A stretch of 64,000 nucleotides of DNA from Punica granatum. Lineage: Eukaryota > Streptophyta > Magnoliopsida > Myrtales > Lythraceae. The DNA is taken from the NCBI RefSeq assembly GCF_007655135.1, contig NC_045128.1:26940811-27004810 (forward strand), in the 5' to 3' direction. A program made the translations under genes and the position numbers. The notes below the pieces were generated by a model that saw only the letters and a list, made by a program, of their open reading frames with translations, had not been told where the DNA came from and did not search any database. Shown here one piece after another: positions 47,273 through 59,200 of this stretch. The stretch's first letter is position 1. Each line of letters begins with the position of its first letter.

Positions 47273-50200
47273 TTACAGGGCATAGATCTTCTCGTGGTCG
47301 GAGTTATAGTCATCAATATCGGATATATTCGCCGAGTAGGACCATGAGAAGGACTTGCTCCCGGTGGCCCTCCTGATGCGTCTTTGTGAGTCGCTTCGAA
47401 AGAAACCGAAGCGCTGCCTGAAGACAAAGTAGCACATGCTTGCGAGGGTTCCCACAAGGATCGGGACCCCCATTAGGGTTATTGTGGTGGCCATCCATGA
47501 GCTGTGAGCCCCCACGACCACGAAGGCTATTGCGAGGAAGGCCCCACAGGTGCAGGTGCAGGCAGCCCACATAAGCTTGTTCACAACCGAGACCACCTGT
47601 GTGATGATCAACCAATCAAAATTATATTATAGTAGGCAAAACTACTTAACTACACATAATCCCAATTTTGGGTCTTATCAGATTTTTGAGTTTTCTCCAG
47701 CCAAAAAAATATTGCCTCCACATTAATATATGGAACTTATACTGACCTGCTTCTGGGCCTTCGTGTCCCAAGCAACCAAAGTGATCTGAACCACCACAAC
47801 TGCTAGGGATATGAAAAGGGATGTAGCGTTTAAGAGACAGAAAACACGAAACCCAACTTCATGGGCTATGTTGGCCTCTCCTGCCTTGGATCCTACCTCA
47901 AGATATTGTCCCGGAAGGTTGAAAATGGCCAAGAATGCAATCGAGGCAAATAGAACAGCAACAACTGTGATTGAGTTGGTCGTATTCTGAACAGCTTCCC
48001 GGTGGAGCTTCCTTAGTTCTTTAGCAATTCCTGAGACCCGCCTGTTAGTCTTCTCGTTCTGGATGAGCTGTGAGTGGACCTCATGCTTTATATCACTCAC
48101 GGTCCTCTTGAGTTCCATTGCCTCATCCAATTGGCCCACATACCTCGCGTGCTTGGCTCCTGCTTCTGTTAGGGCTTCCTTTATGTCCAGGGCTGATTCT
48201 CCATACTGAAGCTTGTCTGCGAGGTCCATGGCCGTTTCACGTTGGTTGTTGATGGCATTGACATCAAGAGATGTGTAGCTCAGCAGAAGGCGCACGTTCT
48301 AAAGAAGTAACCAGTAAAAGGGGGCGATAGTTATAAATCAAAACTTTCATGAATAAAGATACGAAAACACTCTGCTTATATGAATGCCTGAGTGGATTAC
48401 AGGTTATTATGAGCATGCATGACTGCTGTAGAAACCAGAGGAAAATTTAGACATAAAAATGAACCGGAAAGTTAATACTTTATATCAGCTGTTCTTTAAA
48501 TATTAACAGGAGCAGTTTTGTCATTTATTAAGCATCGCAGGTGTTCACTTCTGCTCTCCAGCCAAGTACAGGATAAGAAAATGATCCACAAACTCCTCAG
48601 AATTATCAATCCTATCTTATTATGCTAAAAGATCTTCCTTATTTGGTTTACCAAAAAGCGTAAAAACCCGCATAGCTCTCTACTCGTTATAGAAAGGAAA
48701 ATTGTTTCAGAACTTCAAGTAGAGGCATGAGCTCTTTTTTTTTTTTTTTTAAAGCCAAAAAAGGACACCATGACAGCTTAAATCATGAAATGCAGAAGAA
48801 TAAGACCAGAGAGTCGAGACAAGCTATAGGGTCCATTAAGTTTCAGGAATTACTTCCAGTTTTTTTATCAAACTTTTCACCAATAATAGTTACCTCAGCA
48901 CGGCATTTCCTCGTTGCTATGTGCACAGCAGTGTTGCCTTTCTTGTCACGTTCATTGAGAATCGAGTGGTCTGCGTCCAAAATTTCCTCCACTATAGCAG
49001 GGTTATGTCCTTTAACAGCCATGTGGAGGGCAGTTTGGCCCTTTTTGTCTTTGATTGGGACAATTCCCCGGTCCCGTTCTATAAGAGCCTTTACTATTGG
49101 AAGATTTCCATATCTTGCAACTGTATGCAGAGCAGTTTTCCCATTCTTCCTCACAATCCTTATTGAGCTGAGATCAGTATCCAGGATAGCATTAACTACA
49201 TCCAAGTGGTCTTTAGCAGCAGCTGAATACAGTGGGCTCGTGTTCGTAGAGTCACATGATTTGCAGAGCTCAGGCCAAAGGGCCAACAGCTCCTTCACAA
49301 TTCCTACATCAAATAAACGGGGAAAGATTTCAGTTGTGGAGAATAACAAATTTTTGAACTTACACAATTGCTGACTTGAAAGGAGGCAAATGATGTGCAG
49401 TTACCTAAGATCCCAAAAGAGTTGAAATAAAAAAAAATAAAAAGGGTTCCAGCTTGGAATAACTGATTGAGTATTGGTCATGTACTTTCTGTTTCCCAAA
49501 ACAAGGTCCTAATTTCAAGAAACCACATCTCGCTGGTCAACAACCCTTCTCAAGCATAGGGAATCTCTATCGAGGAATTGATACACGGAGAACTCCGAGC
49601 AGTCAATGAATCTCATAGAGGTATGTATGGGTCAGAGCTGTTATTTCCCAAAATAACTTAATTACGACATGTATTTTTTTCATCATATAGGGATAAAATA
49701 CCGTTTGGGATCGAAGTTAGACGGCTCTATATAGTAGAAAAAGTTGTGTATGGTAAAAAATCTGAGGAAGAAGCTCAAGTTGGACTGTTTTACCGAGAGT
49801 CAAACTCCAGTCATTCCTTTTCTAAAAGCATTTGATTTTCATCAGTGTCTGAAAGTTCATACTTGTCTGCTATGAAACAACAGAGCAATTCAAGTCGAAC
49901 CGATTCAAATATCATCAGAAACGCAATTAAGTCAAGAAGCTTTTAACAGAGAGTGAATTCAAACTCGTTGAACAATGTCATAACTCTCTGACTTCTATGC
50001 ATACGCTCATCGACTATACCGAAAATCATGACAGAGTGAAGTCGCAGGGAAACCCAAAATTCCACGGCAAGAACTCAATCAGCAAATACCGACAAAGCTT
50101 AAAGACAAATTCTGAGGATTATCTAGAATGTCGTAGAGGACTGATCTAAAAGGAAAAATTAATGAATAACAGAGCTAATGGTTTCACGATCTGAATGGAG

Positions 50201-50666
50201 TTCTTTATGCTCCAACCAGCACATAAAGTAAGCCCAATAATTCAAGCTCTAAACTTTGAAGAAGGAGGAAGATTTTGTTTGGGGGAAGGAAGAAGGCGAT
50301 ACTCAGGTGGCCGCGGACGGCGGCGACGTGGAAGGCGTCCTTGTCGGACTTGGACCGGATCTTGACGGTGCTGACATCGCAGAACCTCAACAAGTAGCTG
50401 AAGACTTGCTCCAGGTTATTCTCCGCGGCTACATAAAGTGGGGTCTGACCGGCGTCGTTCTGCACGGCCATCAGATCGGAAACAGCAGACCCATCAAGCA
50501 TAGGAGGGTGCTGCCGTTCAGGGTCGTCGAGCTCATCCTCCTCCTTCTCCGCGGCGGCAGCCCTGCCGAGGAGCCTCTGGACGGAGGGGAGGTCGCCGGA
50601 TCGGACGGCGGAGAAGAAGGACTGGTGGGTGATGAAGCGGAGGGACTTGGAGTCTGCCGTCATCAT
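47273..50666 (-). CDS. Ankyrin-repeat/PGG-domain membrane protein, ITN1-like (four exons)
   Basis: Plant ankyrin protein with a C-terminal four-helix PGG domain; the best-known relative, Arabidopsis ITN1, acts at the plasma membrane in salt and ROS signalling. Exons: 50666-50303, 49303-48894, 48298-47747, 47596-47273. GT-AG junctions and phases agree, giving 549 residues. Ankyrin repeats run from about residue 15 to 300 (TPLYVAAENNLEQV, GKTALHTVARYGNLPIV, GQTALHMAVKGHNPAIV, GNTAVHIATRKCRAE). The linker NEKTNRRVSGIAKELRKLH leads into the PGG domain (HREAVQNTTNSITVVAVLFA, from about 358). Membrane helices are near 367-385, 408-430, 452-471 and 480-500. The first ATG is one of two adjacent codons (50666/50663). 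The exon 1 donor (GTATCG) is weak, but the joined reading GHL-R-IVKELLALWPEL matches the family. Confidence 0.9.
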
Positions 50667-50860
50667 CTCTCTTCTCCTCAAACGCTGAGGATCATGATTT
50701 CAACAGAGACGAGGAGGAAGGAAGCGGTTGGGTGATGAAGCGGTTGGAAGGAAGACCTGAAGGAGGAGGACGAAGAAGAAGTTCAACCGAGAGAAGACCG
50801 TGGGAGCATCATCATCATCTTCAGATAAAATTGGACTGCTAGGATTTATTATCATGGAAG

Positions 50861-50899
<39 letters not shown>

Positions 50900-50901
<2 letters not shown>

Positions 50902-51075
50902 TTAGGTTAAAAGGTGTCCATAGGATAGCAACTCAACGAGCGTCTATAGTCGGAGTATTATTATCGTAAGCGAGCTTAACAACAAATAGAAAACTTTTCC
51001 TTTTATTCGTTCTCAAGGGGACTTGAACCGCGACACTTAAAATACTGACGCATTGTCAGTTGAGTTACATTTTAT
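50900..51075 (-). repeat. SINE-like sequence
   Basis: On the minus strand taactcaactgacaatg (A box) and gcggttcaagtcccc (B box) are spaced as in a tRNA gene, and the 5' half resembles a tRNA. The body continues through gagaacgaataaaagg toward a (TA)n-rich tail (about 50866-50893). The anticodon region does not fold into a convincing tRNA, so a SINE is more likely than a tRNA gene. Confidence 0.5.
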
Positions 51076-51105
51076 TAGTGAAAGAAGAAATATTATTATA
51101 TAATG

Positions 51106-51134
51106 TAATAATAATAATAATAATAATAATAATA
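51106..51134. repeat. (TAA)n microsatellite
   Basis: About nine uninterrupted taa units. Confidence 0.9.
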
Positions 51135-52816
51135 TCCTTTTTTTTGATGAATTTATTCCAAAATCACATGTTTATCAGTCTATGCTAAATTATTATTAGC
51201 GATTTCCACCAATCTTTTTTTTCTAGAAATTTTCGTTTTTTTCTATTATTTTTTTTATAAGTCCTTTCTATTATTTTCTTGTTTACACATGCTTGATGGC
51301 TGATTGTCTGTGGTGAGTGGTGTGGGGTCAAGACGGAGTGCCAATGGCAATTAATGGTGTCATGTCATATCCAATAACAGTACCAAAATATATATTCCAA
51401 GAAAAGGCGAAAAAAGAAAATCCATTGTAGAGCTTCTAATATATTTTTTTCCTTTTCCATTTTTTGCAATATTGGACAGTGCTGGTCTCCTTAATCTACA
51501 TGTTTTCTCTAATTCTATTCAGTCTTAGACTAATTAGAATCTTCTTCTAAACATGATTACGATATTTTTCTTGGACCTCATAATATCCGAATAACAAGGA
51601 CCACCCAACTTCAAGTCTAGTAGTTTCTTTTTTCCCATTAGTTGCGGTGCGAACGTGTCTTTATTTATTGAGGTTAGTTGAGTGCATGTTATCAGTTGTC
51701 TGCTAATTAATAGCTAAATTTGAGGCTTCTTACATAAAAAAAAAAAAAGAAGCTAGGCTAGGCTAAAATATATAATATGCTAAATGTAATATCATCAAGA
51801 GTAATGCTAAAATTACTAATGGAAAAAAAAACACACACACACAATTTGAGATCTGAAATTCAAGGGAGAAAAAGAGGAAGATCTATCGTACAGTTTACGG
51901 AGCTCTTCCATGTGATTAGGAATTGTTGGAAAATTCTTGAGAGCATTTGGTTTGAGTATTACTATATCATATGAAATATCAAGCTTACATGGAAAATATA
52001 TAACTCAAATGTGAGATTATTATATATATGGTGAATATATTAAGCTCGTCATAAATATAGTTGGCGCTGTGCATATTGATATGTGCAGTGTTGTAACTAA
52101 CGCGTTAAGTATCTCGCCTGGGGAGTATTTTCGCAAGAATGAAACTCAGAGGAATTGACATGCTCTACGGCACAATTTTGCAGAGAAATAGCCAATTTGT
52201 TTCTCGAGAACATATGAGAAGTATGCTTAATATCATTTGATTGAATAGTTGACCCTAATAATATAATATAAATTCTTCTTTTTTTTTTTGCTGAATATAA
52301 GATATAGGTCTTAATAACATTATTCTCATTCCGACCGCTCTATTATAATCTTTCTAAAAGTCTTAATTCTGAATCTCATCATCAATTGCTTCATAAATTG
52401 CTCCACCCATCAATTAAGACATTGTCATTCACTTTGTTAAAAAGTTTTGAATTGGAGAATATTTCTTTTTTTTTTCAATTAACCGTAAAAACGTGCATAC
52501 GACTATACGGAACCTACAAGGAAAAGGAAAAAAAAAAAGCCACTCCTAATGCTGGGTTATAATTTCGGTTTAAGCTTCAGTTCGGGGATCGATTTTTAAT
52601 TTTCAGTAAATATTGGGAATTTTTACGCAATTAACTCTTTTTTTTTTGGAGGCACTCGCCATTCGACCTGGAGGAGCTGCTTCAGTTCAGCCTTCAACAG
52701 TCGAATTACCCCGGCCCCTTCCTTACTCTTCCGCCGCTGCTTCGCGGCAACGTAGCCCCCACCTCTCCCCGCGCCCGCCCGCCCTTTCCGGCGGAGCTGT
52801 AACTAAGACTGGCTCC
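51135..52816. other. Intergenic/leader between the ankyrin and PPR genes
   Basis: AT-rich with homopolymer T runs; no gene was recognised. The last 200 bases (52613-52816) are GC-richer and stay open in frame with the PPR gene but contain no ATG in that frame. They are probably 5' leader. Confidence 0.5.
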
Positions 52817-54667
52817 ATGCACGCAGTATTAGCTGATAGGGCTTCACCGGCACTGAAATCCCTTCCTCGAAGTATCCTGTGCTCGAAGAATCCCTTCCTC
52901 TCCATCGCCGCAGAAGGTATTTCCTCCGCTTCAGCTCCCATTGGCGCGGAGCCCACTTCACGTCGCAATCGGATCGATCACCTCTACATCTCTCGGATTC
53001 TTTCGAGAAAGGACTGGTCTTTGCTCCTAAACTCCGAGTTGAAGGCCAAGAGGATCCTCCTCACTCCTCACTCCGTCGTGAGCATACTTCAAAATCAAGA
53101 AAACCCAGCATACCCGTTGAAGTTTTTCGTTTGGGTCTCAAATATCGACCCTTTGCTCGCTCGGGATCAGTCGGTTCGAGCCATCCTGGCGAGAGCCTTT
53201 TGCAGGAAAGGCCCTGTCGTGCTATCTCCTGAGCTGCTTCAGGATATGAGGAACTCGGGGTATCGGTTCACGGAAGATTTGCTATGCATTCTGATTGGCA
53301 GCTGGGGGAGATTGGGATTGGCAAAGTACAGTGATGAAGTTTTCGGGCAGCTTTCGTTTCTTGGGTTTTCGCCGACCACTAGGCTGTACAACGCTATTAT
53401 CGATGCGCTGGTGAAATCGAACTCGCTCGATATGGCTTATTTGAAGTTCCAGCAGATGGCAGCAGATAAGTGTAAGCCTGATCTTTTCACGTACAACATA
53501 CTCATACACGGAGTCTGTCGGGCGGGTGTGATGGACGAAGCTCTCCGTTTGGTCAAACAGATGGAGGCAACGGGATATTTCCCGAATGTCTATACATACA
53601 CTATACTTATCGATGGGTTTTGTAACGCAAAGATGGTTAGTGAAGCCTTCAGGATTGTGGAGACAATGAGGAAGAGGAAGGTATACCCAAGTGAAGCGAC
53701 TGTGAGGTCGTTAGTTCACGGAGTGTTCCGTGCTGTGGATAAGGAGGAGGCATTTCGGTTGTTGTTGGATTTTATGATAAGGGAACCCGTCTTGCCTAAA
53801 GTGGCCTATGATACGCTAGTGTATTGCCTCTCAAACAATTCCATGGCAAAAGAAGTTGCTTTTCTTTTGAGTAAGATGGGGAAGAGAGGCTATGTTCCTG
53901 ATGGAGGTACTTTTAATATCGCGCTGGTCTGCCTAATCAAGGGTTTGGATCTAAATGAAGTCCTTGAGATATTAGAGGGTTTTACCAGCCGAGGATTGAT
54001 TCCTGGGTTCAGTACTTTTCTCATGCTAATTGAAGTATTGTACAGATCAGGAAGAACTGTGGATGGTGATCGATACTTTGCTCAGATGATCGAGCACGGA
54101 CTTGTGTCAAATGTTGTCTCTTATAATATGGTGATCGATTGCTTCTGCAAAGCTAAACTGTTGGAAAGGGCAGTTGATATTCTCAGGGAGATGCATCATA
54201 AGGGTGTTGTGCCGAATCTCATTACCTTTAATACTCTTATAAGTGCGTATGCTAAGGGCGGTAAGATAAACGAGGTCCGCAATATGTTAGGGATGCTTTT
54301 TGAATTTGGATTGAAACCCGATGTTGTTACTTTTAGTGCTGTAATTGATGGCCTATGTAGAGTGAACCGAGATGAGGATGCATTAAGTTGTTTCATGGAG
54401 ATGGTGGAGTGGGGTGTTGCCCCTAATTCAATCACATACAATACTTTGATACGCTCCTTATGTATCACTGGAAATGTAGGTAAGGCACAGGAACTTCTTA
54501 GACAGATGCAAGAAAGTGGCATTGACCCTGAGGTCCTCTCTTTCAACTCTGTCATTCGAAGTTACTATACGATGAATAAGATTGAGAAGGCAGAGAAGAT
54601 TGTTTATTCAAGGTCAAGATTGGGTTTGAATCCCAGCAGTAATCCACATGTCTCTGAAAGCAAATAA
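52817..54667 (+). CDS. P-class pentatricopeptide repeat protein, PPR40-like, intronless
   Basis: Organelle RNA-binding PPR protein; the sequence is close to Arabidopsis PPR40 (At3g16890), a mitochondrial protein linked to complex III function and ABA/oxidative stress. It has 616 residues from the first in-frame ATG. Residues 1-30 (MHAVLADRASPALKSLPRSI) are basic and serine-rich, fitting a mitochondrial presequence. About 12 P-type 35-residue repeats follow, beginning near residue 150; clear ones include LYNAIIDALVKSNSLDMAYL, FTYNILIHGVCRAGVMDEAL, TFNTLISAYAKGGKINEV and TYNTLIRSLCITGNVGKAQE. The C-terminus stops soon after KIEKAEKIVYSRSRLGLNP, about one to two repeats earlier than I remember for PPR40. 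The lack of introns is normal for this family. The target RNA cannot be inferred by eye. Confidence 0.9.
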   Translation: MHAVLADRASPALKSLPRSILCSKNPFLSIAAEGISSASAPIGAEPTSRRNRIDHLYISRILSRKDWSLLLNSELKAKRILLTPHSVVSILQNQENPAYPLKFFVWVSNIDPLLARDQSVRAILARAFCRKGPVVLSPELLQDMRNSGYRFTEDLLCILIGSWGRLGLAKYSDEVFGQLSFLGFSPTTRLYNAIIDALVKSNSLDMAYLKFQQMAADKCKPDLFTYNILIHGVCRAGVMDEALRLVKQMEATGYFPNVYTYTILIDGFCNAKMVSEAFRIVETMRKRKVYPSEATVRSLVHGVFRAVDKEEAFRLLLDFMIREPVLPKVAYDTLVYCLSNNSMAKEVAFLLSKMGKRGYVPDGGTFNIALVCLIKGLDLNEVLEILEGFTSRGLIPGFSTFLMLIEVLYRSGRTVDGDRYFAQMIEHGLVSNVVSYNMVIDCFCKAKLLERAVDILREMHHKGVVPNLITFNTLISAYAKGGKINEVRNMLGMLFEFGLKPDVVTFSAVIDGLCRVNRDEDALSCFMEMVEWGVAPNSITYNTLIRSLCITGNVGKAQELLRQMQESGIDPEVLSFNSVIRSYYTMNKIEKAEKIVYSRSRLGLNPSSNPHVSESK

Positions 54668-56292
54668 CCAAGTGACTTGATTCAGGATCATCTAGTTCAG
54701 TAGCATAGCTGACATGAGGCAAGAGGTGCATTCACAAGATGAAAAGAAAGAGGAATCCATTCAGCTTATGATCTTGTCTTTTCGAGGGAAGAAGATTATT
54801 CGAACTGATCAGATAGGTCACATTGGTGTGCTTCAGTGAGCATGTAACTAATGCTGTCCTCAGTGCTGATGTGGCTTTGAAGGACAGAAAGGTAATAAAA
54901 ATGGACATGTTGACTGTGACCTTACCGTTCTGAGAGGAGGATGAGTTCGCTGTTGTTGAGAGCAAGAGCAAGTTATGGAAGCTGTAAATTATGAAAGCAC
55001 CTTCTACTGGAATTTCTCGGATGATGGACTATATCACAAAATTCAGTTTGGAAGCAATTATGAAGTGAGTGCCTTTTATGGTCGAAAAGGTCCAGAGGAA
55101 TGGAATACTAACCGCTGCAACATCTATTTATGATATTTTTGTCGGCAAGGTCATCGCTAGACAGATCGTCCACTTTCCAGGTTCTTCTATCAACTTTTGT
55201 GATTCCTTTGTGTATGCTTCAACAAGTGCATTGTCAATTAACATGAGTACAGGACAAACTGTGATTCTTAGAATTATGGATGTTTTGATTGGTGCTGCAT
55301 TTGAGTTATTTTCCGAGAATTAATAAATTTTACACTGCTGTTTTTTTTTTTTTTTTTTCCAGAAATGAATTTCCGTTGGCAGGAAGAAGCTTGATTTGGT
55401 CTTGGAAAGTGGCGTCCGGCTATCCATCTCAAAGCAATGAAAGGTTTGCCACCATATTACTATTGGGAGCATGAATAATAAGGTTTACTACTGCATGTCA
55501 TCATATCCGAAGGACTATTTCTACGTTGTCCTAAAAACAAAGCGGATCTAATCTGCGAAAAAACGCTTTCAAAATTGTCATATTCGAAATGAATATAGTA
55601 TGGATCACTGTATGTTGGACTGAATTGTGAAGGGTAACTTTGAAAAACCACACAGAAAGAGGAAGCCAGAAGGGGTTGAGTGCCAAAAATCAGCCATGAT
55701 CTGTAAGATTCTGTTGACGCTGTACCAGTTTTTTCGACTCTGCAACATCTCTAAGTTGTTTCAGGTGTTTTCCATGGAAAATTGCGTGGCAAGTTCATGT
55801 TTATGTCAATTACTTACCGTGCACGTGATTACAAATACTTGGTATTCTACCTTAGAAGTTTATGATCCACTTCGGTATATATTACAATTGTGTACTGATG
55901 ATGATTCTAGTGTCGTTTTCTAAGCTGAAATAAGTTCTATATCTATAACAACAATATTCCAATGTCACTTCTTGAGATAGGTGTGTCCATCCGCATGATA
56001 AATTCAATTACATGTTAAGAATTTTCGTTGGAATTTGTTACAAAGTTAATGACATGAACGGATGAGATGAATGGGAGAATGGAAGTTAGCAAAACAGAGC
56101 ATAAATTTCGCCACCAGACCGGTCAACTGTTTAACGAGCAGGAGCTTCATTCTGAATTTGCATTCTTCTCCGGAAAATTTAATAACACCGAATCAGCATC
56201 ATATATATGCAACAAGAATGCTATTATTGGCACAAGCAATTTGCAACTGAGTGAAAAGCTAAGCTCGTACAAGATCCATGGTAAATGAACAA
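54668..56292. other. Intergenic between convergent PPR and NUP155 genes
   Basis: It presumably contains both 3' untranslated regions. Short frames (for example 55069-55323 and 55627-55923) have no recognisable domains. A T-run of about 20 lies near 55341-55360. Confidence 0.5.
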
Positions 56293-59200
56293 TCAGAACC
56301 GATTGAAGGAGTACGGACTTATGAGAGACTCTTCAAGTTCTCTAAACCCTAAATAGACTGCCTCCGTTTGGCTCTGTGGAAGGGCTAACCGGCGCACCTC
56401 GGTCATATACCTGTTTTTGCAAAACCAATTAGTATAGGTAGAGTTCACAATTAGGACCGAGAAAACTATCGATCTTCAAAGTAAGGTGAAAAGACAAAGA
56501 GGGTCAAAGATAGTAATGAAACAACAAATCAGACCTGTTTGCTGCGCTCGTGATCTTGTCTCGGACACCTTGACTAACTGCCGCTGTCTGGTCATACGAG
56601 TGTGCACCAAGAATTAAGGATGCACCCACAGGGCTCGTATTCATTCTCTGAGCCAGTGTGGACATGGCCCACTCCCGGAGCACTACCAGCACAGACCGGA
56701 GGAGGCGTAGCCTAAGAGCTGGAGATGGTAAAATGGCTCCGTTGGATAAGAGTTGATCGTATGTGTTAAGCACGGGTTCAATGGCACCCTTGCAGGCTGC
56801 AAGAAGAGCCCTTGCGACATCTTCATCTCCGACAGCTTCGGCACCTGAATTCAGTCTCTCCTGCACAAAATCAAAATACCAGTCAAATAATTGAGCTATC
56901 ACAAGACATTGGTAGAAATATCAATTGTCCCCTCCTATATAATTCCCATCCGAAAGAAACAAAGAAACATAAGAACAGCTGTAGACATGATCGAGGTAAT
57001 TGTCAGAGGATTAGACGACAAACCAATGCAGCCTTCTCGAGGTGAAGACACAAAGTATCCAACGGTAAAATTGCTCCATCGCCAGGATAGATGTTTGCAC
57101 CAACCCTCTTCAGCACCGAACAAGCTTCGGCGATGCCACCTCGCCATAGGGCTTGATCAATAAGTCGAGCCCAAGTCTCCCTCACTATGCTACTATCAGC
57201 ATCACCAGAGTAGTTTGCAAAGTATAGCATTTCAAGACATACCTAGGAACAACAAAATAGAGGCGAGGAAAAACAGTGAAGAAGCAGAGAAAGAAAGCAC
57301 AAGAGATGCAAACCAGCTTAATGATATCCCAATTTAAATAAACATAGAAACTGCAGCTTCGTGATGATCTCTGGCTCGGAACCAGAATTTCTTAGTAAGA
57401 TATAACGCCTCAACATGACGAATTTTCCAATTCTCTATACCCTTCTTGCAACTTTCATAACCAGAAACAAAAAAAAGAAATAGAAAACTTAGTTTATGTC
57501 AGTAATTTTATGGAACTTCCGACTAAGCATTCAAGTCGCTCTGTCCATGTTTTTCTACCCATTGAAATTCCACCCTGGTATCTCTCCCTCTCATATTCAA
57601 ACAATTCAGAAGCTTTATCTCAAATGGTCATCATCAACCAACTCTTTTCCTTCCCATCATATTCAATATTGACTTCAGAAATCACCAAGAGCAATCATAG
57701 CAAGGCATGGGTATAAGTGTTTTTATTTACTCTCAAACAGTTTTGTGTCAATATAGAAGACACATGAGAACAAATCTCTTTACCTAATTCCACATACATT
57801 CTGAAGATTGAAATAAATGAAGCTATCAAAAGGACTTACCGCCCAAAGCTCAAATGGAACAGCATACTCATTGTAAAGCTGAGTGATACTCTTCAAATCC
57901 AGTGATAGCTCCTTGGCCTTTTCCCGTGCAGCATTGGCATAACTCGGGTCAATAGTCACATTGCCATTGGGTTGGGTAGAATCGGAGGTTTCAGCTTGGG
58001 AATCAAACCTCGAGGCTATTGTCTCCAGTTCCTCTTTTATTTTTATCTGGAATCGCAGAACGGCTAGTTTCCCTTCCAGCAAATCTAGCAGTCCACTATC
58101 GAAAGCCTGTGGTCCCGGAAGGCCATTGCCATTGCTAGCATTTTTGGCTTGTAAAACCGCATTACTCAGATATTGGAACCTGAAAGAGGAAGATAAGGAG
58201 CAATGAGAAAGTCAATTTCTTCAATTTCAATTTGAATTGGCAATCGATATCCCTCTTTCCATGTCTTCAGCGCAGAACTCATAAACTTCTTCTATAAGAA
58301 TAATGAAGTAACCAACTACTGGCTGCTAGTGATAGTATTCTTCCAGGAAAATATATCTACCATATAAATTTCAGCCACAGAATAAAACACTTAAATCAGA
58401 ATATTATTTGCATTAAAAAAGAAGACTCAGAGATGAGATAGAATTATGACCACAATATAAGCCACAAAAGCAACTAACTTAATTTCACGAGAAACATGAC
58501 CGAAGGGTGCTAGATGAATCATGATAGTTAATTTTACCTTAAAAGAAAAGGATAAAAATTAAACCTCAGAGACCAAATATTTGAAAGATAAAATACTATC
58601 AACGATGGACCCCAACCTCTGTTCTAGAGTGGGAACATCTCCATCACCAGTGGATCGCCTTTCTGCCAGTCTTAGTAAGACATGAGCTGCAAGTATGTGC
58701 TGCCTCTTTAGAACATAATACCGAGCAAGAAGATCAAAGTACTTGGCCTGATTAGCCTGAATGTTTCCTCCAAGTTGTCCTATAGCAGATGTAGATGTCA
58801 CCGCAGAAACAGCTCTAACCTGCAAGGCAGATGGCAAATATCTCCATGAGTTAGGTGCTAAAAATGGTTCGTTAAAGACTATATTAACTTCATGTATTAC
58901 TTCAATCTATACCCATAAAAATGAAACTGGAAGAGGAAAAAAACAAAGATAATACCTCTTGCACGGGTCCTCGTCCGGCACTTTGCAGGAAAGGAACCAA
59001 ATCAGGGCCTCCATATTCCAACAACTCGTTTTCAAGGCCAAGGTTAATCATAGCGCGATATAAATACTCATGAAACAATCTATCAGGTGATTGAACACCA
59101 AGCTGAACGATTTGGCATATATATTTCTTTCGAGAAGCCTGATCGAGGACTGAGGAAGTGGCAGCCCTAATAGGAGACCCAAATTCCTCTCGGGGGGTCT

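Noticed and set aside
48727..49374. 215-codon plus-strand frame
   Set aside because: Antisense shadow of exon 2 of the ankyrin gene, extended by a T-run at its start.
50256..50735. 159-codon plus-strand frame
   Set aside because: Antisense to exon 1 of the ankyrin gene, GC-rich third positions; no known domain.
50995..51070. A tRNA gene on the minus strand
   Set aside because: A- and B-box-like sequences are present, but I could not close an acceptor stem or a proper anticodon arm. A SINE explains it better.
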